DNA of 64,000 bases. Source: JABMQF01 sp964563755. GTDB lineage: Archaea; Nanobdellota; Nanobdellia; Woesearchaeales; UBA11576. Shown piece after piece: positions 17,250 to 25,906 of this stretch. Both the position numbers and the translations under genes were made by a program. The notes beneath the pieces were generated by a model. The model ran no database searches and was not told the DNA's origin. It was given only the letters and a program-made list of their open reading frames with translations. Positions within the stretch are counted from its first letter, which is position 1; the number at the start of each line of letters is the position of its first letter. The stretch spans positions 73,101 through 137,100 of the forward strand of contig CAZLYC010000004.1 of assembly GCA_964563755.1 (NCBI GenBank), given 5' to 3'.

Positions 17250-18626
17250 ATGAAGAAAGTCCTGATTGTGTATCCTCCGTTCTGCACGCCTGCCTCTCCT
17301 CCGTACTCTGTAACAGGCATATTCTCGTTCCTAAAAGCGAATCTTCCTGCAGGGTCTGTCTCTGTTCTGGACTTGAATGCTTTTTTTCACAATCTTGCGT
17401 TTAGGAATTATGGTGATTATTTCAGGAGCCTGAAAGAGAAGTATGATCCTGTTGAATATTCTGAGGTTGTCAAGGAATACTCCGCGCTCTCTAAGGAGCT
17501 TTATTCAGCGAACAACAAGAAAGTGGTCGATGGGAATAATCCGGATCTTTTTGACGAGCTGATGAAAATTGTCGTAAGCGAGAAGCCTGATTTTGTAGCT
17601 TTTAGCATTGTCTATTCAAGCCAGTCTTTCTATGCGGTTTCAATGATAAAAGAGCTCAGGAAGCTTGGCATAAAGACTGTTGTCGGCGGTCCTTGCGTGA
17701 ACAGTAAGCTAAAGGAAGCTGCTGATTATTCGCTCTGCAATGAGATGGAGCTTCTTGAGCTTGTGCGCGGAGAAAAAGTGTCGCACGAAAGTCTCAACTT
17801 TGATTATGCTATTGATTTCAGCGCATATAATCTTGAGTCGTACTTCACGCCTGTTCCTATAATACCTGTGAAGACCTCATCAGGCTGTTATTACAAGCAG
17901 TGCGCTTTCTGCACGCATCACACAAACCTGCCTTACTTCGAGTTCCCTGTCGGTAAGATAGTCGAAGCTATTGTTCTCTCTCGTCAGAAGCATTTTTTTA
18001 TAATCGACGACATGATACACAAGAAGCGTCTTCTTGAGCTTGCTGATGCGTTCATTCCTCTGGGTATATCCTGGACTTGCCAACTCAAGCCGACTTCAGA
18101 TTTGGACATGGAGACTCTGAAAACTCTTGCGAAGTCAGGGCTTAAGATGGTGATGTGGGGAGTTGAATCTGGCTGCGACCGTGTGCTCTGCATGATGAGG
18201 AAAGGGACAAACAAGAAAGATGTCGCAAAGGTTCTTTCAGATGCGCATTCTGTCGGTATAAAGAATGTGGCTTACATAATCTTCGGCTTTCCTACAGAGT
18301 CTAAGGAAGATTTCTTGGAGACGATTGATTTTCTTAAGGATAATTCAGGGAATATAGACTTAGTTCTTCCTTCCATCTTTGGGCTTCAGAAAGGTTCTGC
18401 GGTATTTGCTGCGCCTGCTGATTTTGGAATAACAAACATAACAGAGAAAGAGCGTACAGTGCTGGACCCGAGCATAGCTTACGAAGTGAAGGAAGGATTG
18501 ACAAATGCCCAGGCAAGCATACTTAGAGGAAAGTACAAAAGGACTCTCGATAAACTCAACAGGTATCCTAAGGAGATGAACTTCTTCAGGGAGCACATGC
18601 TTTGGCTGGTTTCTAAAACAGATTAA
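17250..18626 (+). CDS. cobalamin-binding-type radical SAM enzyme
   Basis: 458 residues from the ATG at 17250; a longer frame to 17160 has no support, and a TTTTAAAC box about 25-30 bases upstream suggests leaderless transcription. The N-terminus (KKVLIVYPPFCTPASPPYS) and the segment through VVGGPCV form a B12-binding-like Rossmann domain. The radical SAM cluster motif is GCYYKQCAFCTHH near residue 210, a C-x4-C-x2-C spacing found in part of the B12 class and distinct from the common C-x3-C-x2-C. WGVESGCDRVL and GFPTESKED follow. Substrate unknown; lipid or tRNA methylation and peptide modification are all possible. Confidence 0.8.
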   Translation: MKKVLIVYPPFCTPASPPYSVTGIFSFLKANLPAGSVSVLDLNAFFHNLAFRNYGDYFRSLKEKYDPVEYSEVVKEYSALSKELYSANNKKVVDGNNPDLFDELMKIVVSEKPDFVAFSIVYSSQSFYAVSMIKELRKLGIKTVVGGPCVNSKLKEAADYSLCNEMELLELVRGEKVSHESLNFDYAIDFSAYNLESYFTPVPIIPVKTSSGCYYKQCAFCTHHTNLPYFEFPVGKIVEAIVLSRQKHFFIIDDMIHKKRLLELADAFIPLGISWTCQLKPTSDLDMETLKTLAKSGLKMVMWGVESGCDRVLCMMRKGTNKKDVAKVLSDAHSVGIKNVAYIIFGFPTESKEDFLETIDFLKDNSGNIDLVLPSIFGLQKGSAVFAAPADFGITNITEKERTVLDPSIAYEVKEGLTNAQASILRGKYKRTLDKLNRYPKEMNFFREHMLWLVSKTD

Positions 18627-18644
18627 GTCAGTATAAATCAGAAA

Positions 18645-18739
18645 GGAATGCCGCCCAGCGAGCAACTGACTAAAAATAGAAAATCATTGCAGTTCTGCAA
18701 ACGACAACAGTTACAGAAGCAGTGCGAGCGCGGCATTCC
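18645..18739 (+). repeat. 95-nt structured intergenic element, copy 1
   Basis: Begins GGAATGCCGC and ends GCGGCATTCC, a perfect 10-bp terminal helix. Just inside the arms are AGCGAGCA at the 5' side and GTGCGAGC at the 3' side; the middle carries GCAGTT. Copies 2 (43721), 3 (50219) and the inverted copy 4 (43841) share the end motifs and the same 73-nt interval between them. A second 3'-type motif (GTGCGAGCGTGGC) follows at 18758-18770. It lies between the radical SAM gene and the promoter of the Cys-rich gene. Confidence 0.75.
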
Positions 18740-18849
18740 TCAGATGAACTGTATGTTGTGCGAGCGTGGCGCTTATGCACTTAATATATGCATCAAAGGA
18801 AAGCTTTTTAAATAAAACTTCATTAAAGACCTCAAAAGAGCGTGTTTTC

Positions 18850-20691
18850 ATGATTTTGAACAAAAAAGCTGTGACACTATTATTATTGGTGATAGCGTTC
18901 TCTTTGTTTTCTTCGCTCGCTTTTTCAGGCACTCTTGCTCTTAAGGCTTCTTGCAGTTCAGATTCTGACTGTTCTACAGGCATGGTCTGCAAGGCATACG
19001 CATCCCAGACTACTGGTGCAGGTTATCAGCAGCTGCCTAAGACTTGCATGTACAAGTCTTGCTCTGGTGTGGCTTCAGCGAATTGCGGTTGCCCTAGCGG
19101 CTCCGACCCTTATGCTTATTGCACTTCAGGACAGAAGTGCGATCCTTTCGAAGGTTGCTTGAGCGCAGACCTTTCAAGCTTGAGCAGGTGCTCTCAACTT
19201 GGCAATGTTCTCGATTCAAAGTGCAGGTGCGAGGCAGTGCGTCCTTATCAGGCATGCAGTCCTGGACAGAAATGCGATGCTACGCGAGGTTGCACAGGCG
19301 CTGCTTCTGTAACATCGACTGCGCCAGTTGTCCAGCCTGCTGCGGTTGTTCCAACAGCGCCCCGGAATACAGAACGCAGGGATGCTCCACAGGCAGCAAC
19401 AACCACGCCTGTTGTGGGTAAAGTTCCTCAGGGCGGCAAGTGCAGCGTCGATTCTGACTGCGAGACAGACAAAGGTTTTGTCTGCAGGAAACTTGTTTCA
19501 CTCGCTTATCCTACTTGTGGACTGGCTAAGGCTGGAGTTGGCATGACTTGCATGCATGATTCTGAATGTGATGTTGGTCTTGTATGCGGAAGGCTTCCTG
19601 GTGAGGCGATGGAGACGTGCAGGAATCCTAAGTATGAACCTTATTTTGGGACAAGTAGAGATGCTCCGCCAAAGAATGAAGCTGAAGCGAATGTGGTCAT
19701 GAAGACTGGTGTTGGCGGAAAGTGCGTTGATGATGCTAATTGCGATGCAGGTTTTGTCTGCAGGCGTTATATAGGAGAGCGAACCGAGACTTGTCATTAT
19801 CCTCTTTGTGATTTAGGCAAGACAAACACTTACAGGTGCGAGTGCACTAACTTTGGCATCTGTTCGATAGGCCAGATATGTATGAAGGGAGGATGCCAGA
19901 ATCCTGGCACTGCTGGCTGCACTCAGGATACTGAATGCACTGCCCCCCTGAAATGCTTGAAAGTTGCGGATGCAAGGGCTCCTTCAGGTTTTTCAAATGT
20001 CTGCGACCTTGATTATTGTCCTCAGAATTCTCCTGCTACAACTCAATGCACTTGCAATACTAAAGGATTGAGATGCAATCATGGTGAGACTTGCACAGAA
20101 GTGCAGGGAAAATTTACGTGCATAACTTCGAAGAAAGTCTTGAAGGCTGCTGGGTGCACGCCGACAACTTGCAGCGTGATAACTGTGAAGCTTTCAGGTC
20201 CTGGCCACTCAGGCACAATGGTCAAGGCAGGTAATCCTGCAAGGATAAATCCTAAAGACAAATACTCTGTTCTGATATCTGCTACAAAGCAGGAGACCAC
20301 TGCCGCTTGCCTAGAGATAAACGGCAAGAAATACAGCGGAAGGTCAAAGTCATTCACCATCTGGGTCGAGGATGGCAAGGACTGGTCATTCAAGGTCCAG
20401 GGTTATTCTGATGGTAATTGCGCTGAAGGAACTGAACTTAATACAGCAAGGGCGACAGTCAAGTTCTTCGCGAAGTCAGAGGAGAAGGAAAAGCAGGATA
20501 AGGCCAATCTGAACATGGAGCAGGCTGACGCGCAGTTCAAGATGTTCCAGCAGGAGTATGAGCGCCTAAGGACAAAGGCAGCGAATCCCGCGATATCGCC
20601 TAAGGACAGGCAGCAGGTATTCGAGGATGCGAAGGTCTTGAGGCAGGAATTGGCATCGCTTCTTGACTGGGTCAAGGGACAGCAAAAATGA
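18850..20691 (+). CDS. exported multi-repeat cysteine-rich protein
   Basis: 613 residues from the ATG at 18850; a TATA box (CTTTTTAAATAA near 18802) lies upstream and longer starts lack support. A signal peptide (LLLLVIAFSLFSSLAFSG) precedes a long series of Cys-rich modules of the form C-x-x-DSDC-x-x-G-x-x-C (for example CSSDSDCSTGMVC, CSVDSDC, CMHDSECDVGLVC, CVDDANCDAGFVC, CTQDTEC), similar to Dickkopf-like or EGF-like knots stabilised by disulphides. A beta-domain follows near residues 450-535, and the last 80 residues are a coiled coil. The stop overlaps the start of the LRR membrane protein by four bases, so the two are translationally coupled. An adhesin or surface stalk role is inferred. 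Confidence 0.75.
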   Translation: MILNKKAVTLLLLVIAFSLFSSLAFSGTLALKASCSSDSDCSTGMVCKAYASQTTGAGYQQLPKTCMYKSCSGVASANCGCPSGSDPYAYCTSGQKCDPFEGCLSADLSSLSRCSQLGNVLDSKCRCEAVRPYQACSPGQKCDATRGCTGAASVTSTAPVVQPAAVVPTAPRNTERRDAPQAATTTPVVGKVPQGGKCSVDSDCETDKGFVCRKLVSLAYPTCGLAKAGVGMTCMHDSECDVGLVCGRLPGEAMETCRNPKYEPYFGTSRDAPPKNEAEANVVMKTGVGGKCVDDANCDAGFVCRRYIGERTETCHYPLCDLGKTNTYRCECTNFGICSIGQICMKGGCQNPGTAGCTQDTECTAPLKCLKVADARAPSGFSNVCDLDYCPQNSPATTQCTCNTKGLRCNHGETCTEVQGKFTCITSKKVLKAAGCTPTTCSVITVKLSGPGHSGTMVKAGNPARINPKDKYSVLISATKQETTAACLEINGKKYSGRSKSFTIWVEDGKDWSFKVQGYSDGNCAEGTELNTARATVKFFAKSEEKEKQDKANLNMEQADAQFKMFQQEYERLRTKAANPAISPKDRQQVFEDAKVLRQELASLLDWVKGQQK

Positions 20692-22754
20692 GCAGAGCAA
20701 GATATTTCATTCCTGTATTGTTTTTCCTAGTCATAATAATGTCTTTTGGCATTTCGGCTGTAGAGCAGCCTGAAGTTGAAGGACTTTTGGCTGATACTCA
20801 GGGCTTGATGGATATGGTCGCGCAGGACGCTGCGGCAGACCCTGCATCATCAACTGGTGAGTTGCAGTACTTCAGGGATAATCAGGGCGAGATGGCTCCT
20901 GATGTCGCAGGTTCTGTAGATTCTGCCTTGTCTTCTCAGGGAGTTGACCCTGATGCGACTGTCGCTTCAACAAAGGACGGTGCGCAGGTTGAAAGCTCGT
21001 CATCTCCTTTGGCTATGATAATCATCATTGTAGTTATCGTCCTACTCGTTATCGGAGGAGGAGTCCTGGGATACAAGAAAAGGGACAGGCTTGCAAAGGC
21101 AGGCAGCGGAGCTGCAGATAAGGTAGTAGGTATATTCAGCAAGGCTGACAGGTTCGCGAAGATTTCAGAGGAGAAATATGCTATCGCGACAAAGAACCTT
21201 GAGCTTGCGGAAACTATAATCAAGGCTATAAATCCTGATGAGGAGAGAAAGCTTGCGAAGGCAAGAGTCAAGGTTTTCGAGGATAATATAGCATTGCTAA
21301 GAAAGCATAACTTCCCTACAACGACTTTATCCCTTGGTAAGGAGATAATAACAAAGCAGTTTGAGGCAAGGAGGACTGACCTTAAGGCAGACCTTGGCAA
21401 TGATGCTGCTGTCGACAAGCTTTTGGCTTTTGTGCTTAAGCTCCGGGAGAAGTATATCCATGATTGGAAGATTGATGTTCAGAAGATTGATATCTATAGT
21501 TATGATTTTTCAAAGGATTACGCAAGGCTTGCGATGGAGCATCCTGAAGAGGTTCTAAGCAGCTCAACTAAACAGATAGACGAGAACCTGAAGAGGTTTT
21601 CTAAGCTGCTTCAGGAGCAGAAAAATCTCCTGCCTAAACGTATCGCAAGCAATGCGGATGCAGATGTGAAGTCGAAGTTACAGCACCTGAATGAGGTCGT
21701 ATTGTATGTCCAGGCCCAGAGGCTTGAGGATGTGCTGAAGTTCTTCAAGGTATTGTCTGAATCTGACCAGAAGTCAAGGTATATTGCGGTCCAGTCATTC
21801 AAGCGCCCTGCGACTGAGTTGAAAGTTGCTGTGATGCAGGAGCTGGACATAGAGAAGGAACTACTTCAGAAGAAAGTGAAGGAGCAGAAGGAAGTGAAGA
21901 AAGAAGAGAAGAAGAAGGAAGAGCCGAAGAAGACAGAATCTGCTAAAAAAGTAGAACCTGCAGTTCCAAAGCCTCAAGATTCAAAAAAAGATGCTCAGAA
22001 GAAGGAAGATGCGGCAAGGAGGGACACAGTGATCACTCCTGCTGATAAAGAAAAGGCGGCAGCAGCGCAGGTTGAACAGGCAAAGCCTGACGAACCTGTA
22101 GATTTCAACGGCAAGAAACTTTTGAAGAGCCAGTATGTTGCGCTAAAAGAGCTCGCTTCCCAGTTCAAGAAGACTCCTGAAGAGATGTTTCCAGAAGGTG
22201 CTGTCTGTAAGATAGACGGAAAAGATGTCCAGAGGCTTGTTGTCGGGAATGGTCTTGTATTGCAGCTCTGCACCGATGGATTCAAGGTCACAGGGTTTTT
22301 TGGAAAAGTGCTTAAGATTCCAGCTGAGTTTTCAGCATTGAAGAAGCTTGTATGCAGCGACAATGGTTTCACTAAGTTAGTCCTTCCGGATTCTTTAAGC
22401 CAAATAAGGGAGTTTGATTGCAGGGACAATGAGTTAAAAGAGCTCAATCTTCCCAAGGAACTGCCTGTTCTGCAGGTTCTGTTCTGCGGAGGGAATGTGC
22501 TAAAAGAGCTTGTGCTTCCTGAGAAGATGCCTAACCTCGCGATACTTGCCTGCAGCGGTAATAATATCAAAAAGATGGTCATACCTTCAACTTTTGTTAA
22601 GTTGACGCACTTGAATGTCGCAAACAATCCTAAATTGGTCCTGGAGCTGCCTGATAAGCTGCCTTCACTAAAGGTTGTTTGGTGCGAGAAGACCAGCGTG
22701 AATATCAACTGGGTCAACAAGCTTAGGGATTCAGGAGTCTTTGTTCACTCTTGA
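20688..22754 (+). CDS. single-pass membrane protein with cytoplasmic leucine-rich repeats
   Basis: 688 residues. A signal peptide is followed by a short exported segment (to about residue 100), a transmembrane helix (AMIIIIVVIVLLVIGGGVLG), then KKRDR, which by the positive-inside rule places the rest in the cytoplasm. That part has a coiled-coil region, a Lys/Glu/Pro/Ala-rich linker (about 395-470) and from about residue 555 five to six 22-residue leucine-rich repeats of the type LxxLxCxxNxLxxLxLPxxLP. LRRs usually bind proteins; cytoplasmic placement behind an exported head is unusual. It overlaps the Cys-rich gene by four bases, so the pair may work as surface sensor or anchor. Function is inferred only. 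Confidence 0.75.
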   Translation: MSRARYFIPVLFFLVIIMSFGISAVEQPEVEGLLADTQGLMDMVAQDAAADPASSTGELQYFRDNQGEMAPDVAGSVDSALSSQGVDPDATVASTKDGAQVESSSSPLAMIIIIVVIVLLVIGGGVLGYKKRDRLAKAGSGAADKVVGIFSKADRFAKISEEKYAIATKNLELAETIIKAINPDEERKLAKARVKVFEDNIALLRKHNFPTTTLSLGKEIITKQFEARRTDLKADLGNDAAVDKLLAFVLKLREKYIHDWKIDVQKIDIYSYDFSKDYARLAMEHPEEVLSSSTKQIDENLKRFSKLLQEQKNLLPKRIASNADADVKSKLQHLNEVVLYVQAQRLEDVLKFFKVLSESDQKSRYIAVQSFKRPATELKVAVMQELDIEKELLQKKVKEQKEVKKEEKKKEEPKKTESAKKVEPAVPKPQDSKKDAQKKEDAARRDTVITPADKEKAAAAQVEQAKPDEPVDFNGKKLLKSQYVALKELASQFKKTPEEMFPEGAVCKIDGKDVQRLVVGNGLVLQLCTDGFKVTGFFGKVLKIPAEFSALKKLVCSDNGFTKLVLPDSLSQIREFDCRDNELKELNLPKELPVLQVLFCGGNVLKELVLPEKMPNLAILACSGNNIKKMVIPSTFVKLTHLNVANNPKLVLELPDKLPSLKVVWCEKTSVNINWVNKLRDSGVFVHS

Positions 22755-22788
22755 TTGTTAGTGTGTTCATTATTGTTTTAACTTGATT

Positions 22789-23616
22789 CTAGACCTGCCT
22801 GTCGACTATCATGTCTTTTCCCAGATGTTTTGTGACATTCTTCTGGTACCTGAACACAGCATCATTCTCTGACATGTAAGCATATTCTTTCTTTATCTCG
22901 TCGATTGTAGGGGCAGGAATGCCCTTTAGGATGTTGAATATGGCTGGGTTCTTCACAGCTTCGCGTCCTATCATCGCGCCCTTGCAGCCATAGCTTTCCA
23001 TCTTCTCTATATCCTGCTTTGTCTTGATGTCTCCGTTTGCGATTATTGTCTTTCCTGTCGCGCAGCATTCCGGGAACACGTTCCAGTCTGCTTTCTCCCT
23101 GTAGCTCTGCGCACCGTCCCTTGCATGGACTATGAAGAAATCAGCGTCGACTGAGTTTATCAGGTTGAGATATGCCTTGTTCTGGCGTTCGTAATTGTTG
23201 AGTCCTAGCCTGAGCTTTATGCTCGCCTCGTATCCCCTGTCTTTCACTATCTCGATTATCTTGCGTGCTTTTGTTATGCGTTTCATCATTGCGCAGCCCA
23301 TGCCATTATTAACAAGATTGGGCGCAGGGCAGCCCATGTTTATGTTGAATCCTAGGAATCCTTTCTTAGGTTCATACATCGAGAGGAATTTCTTGTACCA
23401 CATCTCCTTGTGGCCAATCAGCTGGACTATTGTGGGAGTTCCGTCGAGTATCTTGAGCCTCTCCCATGTGCTCTTGTTCTTTTTTGCGAGAGATTCGACC
23501 CTGACGAGCTCTGTGAATGTTATATCTGCGCCGTATTTGTGGCAGAGTTTCCTGAATACTTCGTTAGTTATATCTTCCATGGGGGCAAGCATATAGGTGA
23601 ATTTGTCGAATTTCAT
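22789..23616 (-). CDS. dus: tRNA-dihydrouridine synthase
   Basis: 275-residue FMN-dependent TIM-barrel enzyme that reduces uridine to dihydrouridine in tRNA D-loops. APMEDITNEVFR at the N-terminus, the active-site loop NMGCPAPN near residue 95 with its catalytic cysteine, IKLRLG, IVHARD, ANGDI and GAMIGREAVKNP are family hallmarks in order. The C-terminal helical tRNA-binding domain is short. The ATG overlaps the stop of the MFS gene by four bases, so the two are cotranscribed although functionally unrelated. Confidence 0.93.
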   Translation of the reverse strand: MKFDKFTYMLAPMEDITNEVFRKLCHKYGADITFTELVRVESLAKKNKSTWERLKILDGTPTIVQLIGHKEMWYKKFLSMYEPKKGFLGFNINMGCPAPNLVNNGMGCAMMKRITKARKIIEIVKDRGYEASIKLRLGLNNYERQNKAYLNLINSVDADFFIVHARDGAQSYREKADWNVFPECCATGKTIIANGDIKTKQDIEKMESYGCKGAMIGREAVKNPAIFNILKGIPAPTIDEIKKEYAYMSENDAVFRYQKNVTKHLGKDMIVDRQV

Positions 23617-24974
23617 TTTTTGTCCTTTTTCTCGTGTATTTTCTCGTTATATGGCAGGAGTGTTATCATCCTGTGCATTATTCCTGCTGTAGGCAGTATC
23701 ATTGCTGCCTTTATGAAAAGCCTTGTGTATGTTATGCTCTCGACGGTCCTGACTTCTTTTAGCATAGGTATGAATGTCGCGGAAGCGATGTAGCGTGCAG
23801 CGAAACTCATGATGAACACGATTATGTAGCTGGAGAAGAATATATGGTTGTATTTGACTATGATGCTTCCTAGCATCGCTCCTATGAATATCGCGACCCC
23901 ATTAAGCACATTGTAGTATGCTACACATGTCGCCCTCTTCTCAGGCGTTGTGGCGTCGAATATGAAATCCATCGTCGCAAGCTCGAATCCTGCCCAGGAG
24001 AGTCCGCTGTATATCTGGACCAGTATCAGCCACCAGACGTTTGTTGATATCGCCCATAGGAAAGGTACAAGTGGCATAGTAAAAGCTGCTAGTGTGAATA
24101 ATTTCTTTGTGCCGTACCGGTCTATCGCTTTTCCCCATAACGGCATGGTAAGGTATTTGACTATTATTGCTGTGCCTGTCACTATAGTGAATGTCATGTA
24201 GCCGAACTTGAGGTCATTCAGCATGTATGCTGTGAAGAAAGGCGCCGCGATATAGACTGAGAAGTTCATCATGCAGAGGTACAGGACGAATAGGCCGAAG
24301 TTCCTGTGGCCTGCCTGTTTTATGAATTCTAGAAGGCTGAACTCTGCTGATTTTGATATCGCGAATGGCGGCTCGTATTTCTTGAGTAGATAGGCGAACG
24401 ATCCTATCCTGAACATGAGCGCTAGTCCGAATAGTATTGTGAATCCTATGTATTGTGTTTTATCCCCGTTGGTGTATTGCTGAAGCACGTATCCGCCGAT
24501 GAGGAATGTGAAGAAAGCTACAAGTCCTGCAATCTCATTCCTTTTGCCGAAGTATTTTCCGCGTTCGTTGTCTTTTACAAGGTCTCCCATCCAGCTGTTC
24601 CATGCGGGGCTGAGAATCATTCCGAACATGAAGTAGATGCACGTGAATAATATGAGGTGGAATACCCTCATCTCTCCGAAGAAGAAAACTAGCGCTATTG
24701 GTATGTACATAAGCCCTTGCAGCAGGGCGAAGAAAGCGACCATCCTCTTTCTTGTCTTGAATATCTTGAGAAGCTTGTTTGAGTATATCTCGCTGATAGA
24801 ACCGAGAGCATAAGGCAATGATCCGATAAGTCCTAGCTGGAAGCTGGTGGCTTTCAGGAATACAGCAAATACTGACAGGAATGACTCTCCCAAACCAACC
24901 ATCGCGGAGTATAATGCTCCGTCAAGTATGGAATACTTAAGGCTCTTTTTGATTTTGTCCTTTGTGTCGTCCAT
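23613..24974 (-). CDS. MFS transporter
   Basis: 453 residues with about twelve hydrophobic helices and the MFS loop pattern NERGKYFGKRNEIAG between helices 4 and 5. Typical 2-3 loop residues are replaced by KIFKTRKRMV. A polyspecific or sugar-type substrate cannot be chosen from sequence. GAGG lies before the ATG and a TATA box (GATTTATAAATAAC near 25008-25020) drives the transporter-dus operon. Confidence 0.85.
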   Translation of the reverse strand: MDDTKDKIKKSLKYSILDGALYSAMVGLGESFLSVFAVFLKATSFQLGLIGSLPYALGSISEIYSNKLLKIFKTRKRMVAFFALLQGLMYIPIALVFFFGEMRVFHLILFTCIYFMFGMILSPAWNSWMGDLVKDNERGKYFGKRNEIAGLVAFFTFLIGGYVLQQYTNGDKTQYIGFTILFGLALMFRIGSFAYLLKKYEPPFAISKSAEFSLLEFIKQAGHRNFGLFVLYLCMMNFSVYIAAPFFTAYMLNDLKFGYMTFTIVTGTAIIVKYLTMPLWGKAIDRYGTKKLFTLAAFTMPLVPFLWAISTNVWWLILVQIYSGLSWAGFELATMDFIFDATTPEKRATCVAYYNVLNGVAIFIGAMLGSIIVKYNHIFFSSYIIVFIMSFAARYIASATFIPMLKEVRTVESITYTRLFIKAAMILPTAGIMHRMITLLPYNEKIHEKKDKK

Positions 24975-25060
24975 GCTGCCTCTTTTTTCTTAAAATCTTT
25001 TGTCTGGTTATTTATAAATCCTGCTTTGGTGTTTTTTTTCTTATTTTTCTTGTCTTTGCT

Positions 25061-25906
25061 TTATCTTATCTTTATCTGAGGTTTAATCGCTCTTATTCCT
25101 GATGACTTCTCATGGAATTGCACGTTCTCGAATCCTGCTTCCTTGAGCTTTTTGGCTATTGTGAGGTTGAACTGCTCGCCTTTTGTCTTTCCTGGCAGCG
25201 GGCTGTAGTGATATAGGATGCCTCCATGGTCAAGCACCCTGTAAAGCTCAGAGTAGAAATCCCTTGAGTATAATTCCGGGCTTCGTTTGACTGTTGGCGG
25301 GTCATGTATTATCCTCTTGAAATGCTGTTTGCCGAATTTTTTTATTCCCTCTGTGACATCTTCCCTGTGCAGTGTTATCTTCGGGTTCGTGAAGACCTCT
25401 CTTGAGTAGGGGTTTATCTCATCTAGGAAAAGGACGTTCTTGTCGCGCTCAAACGTATGGACTTCTTCTGCTTCTTTGGCAGCCATTATCGCGGTGTATC
25501 CTGAGCCGCAGCACGTGTCAAGCACTTTTCCGACCACTGGTTTAATCTCGTCTATCTTTGTCTGCGTATCCTGCTTAGGGGAGATGTGCGTGTGCCTGTG
25601 CATGGGTGTTGAGGAGAGTCCGAATGTCGGCCAGTCTGATGTCGGTATGAGCTTATAGTAAAGATTTGTCTCGTCAGAGAAGACTGCTATCTTTTTCAGC
25701 TGGTTCTCTTCTATCACATAGAGGAAGTGGTCTTTGAGCTTTTCAAAATCTGCAAGAGGTATTTTCTGCTCTCCTATAATGACCATTCCTTCTTTTTTCT
25801 TTATCCTTGTCTTTGTCATTCCTAAGTCTAATGATATGTCGAAATCTTCCGCTCTTGCGAATATTATCTCGTTAGCTTGTTTCGTTGATATTACAAGATA
25901 GCTCAT
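25061..25906 (-). CDS. COG2521-type archaeal methyltransferase
   Basis: 281 residues. The N-terminal third is a small beta domain containing ARAEDFDISLDLGMTKT, typical of the archaeal COG2521 family; SAM motif I VLDTCCGSGYTAIMAAK lies near residue 130, and the catalytic-site motif IIHDPPT near 205 is of the NPPY type that targets exocyclic amino groups. The substrate is not established; RNA or protein N-methylation is suggested by the motif. It overlaps truD by four bases, which points to RNA modification. Confidence 0.8.
   Translation of the reverse strand: MSYLVISTKQANEIIFARAEDFDISLDLGMTKTRIKKKEGMVIIGEQKIPLADFEKLKDHFLYVIEENQLKKIAVFSDETNLYYKLIPTSDWPTFGLSSTPMHRHTHISPKQDTQTKIDEIKPVVGKVLDTCCGSGYTAIMAAKEAEEVHTFERDKNVLFLDEINPYSREVFTNPKITLHREDVTEGIKKFGKQHFKRIIHDPPTVKRSPELYSRDFYSELYRVLDHGGILYHYSPLPGKTKGEQFNLTIAKKLKEAGFENVQFHEKSSGIRAIKPQIKIR

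Noticed and set aside
18738..18752. C/D box guide RNA
   Set aside because: AGATGA and ACTG look like degenerate boxes, but a full RUGAUGA and CUGA pair at suitable spacing is not present.
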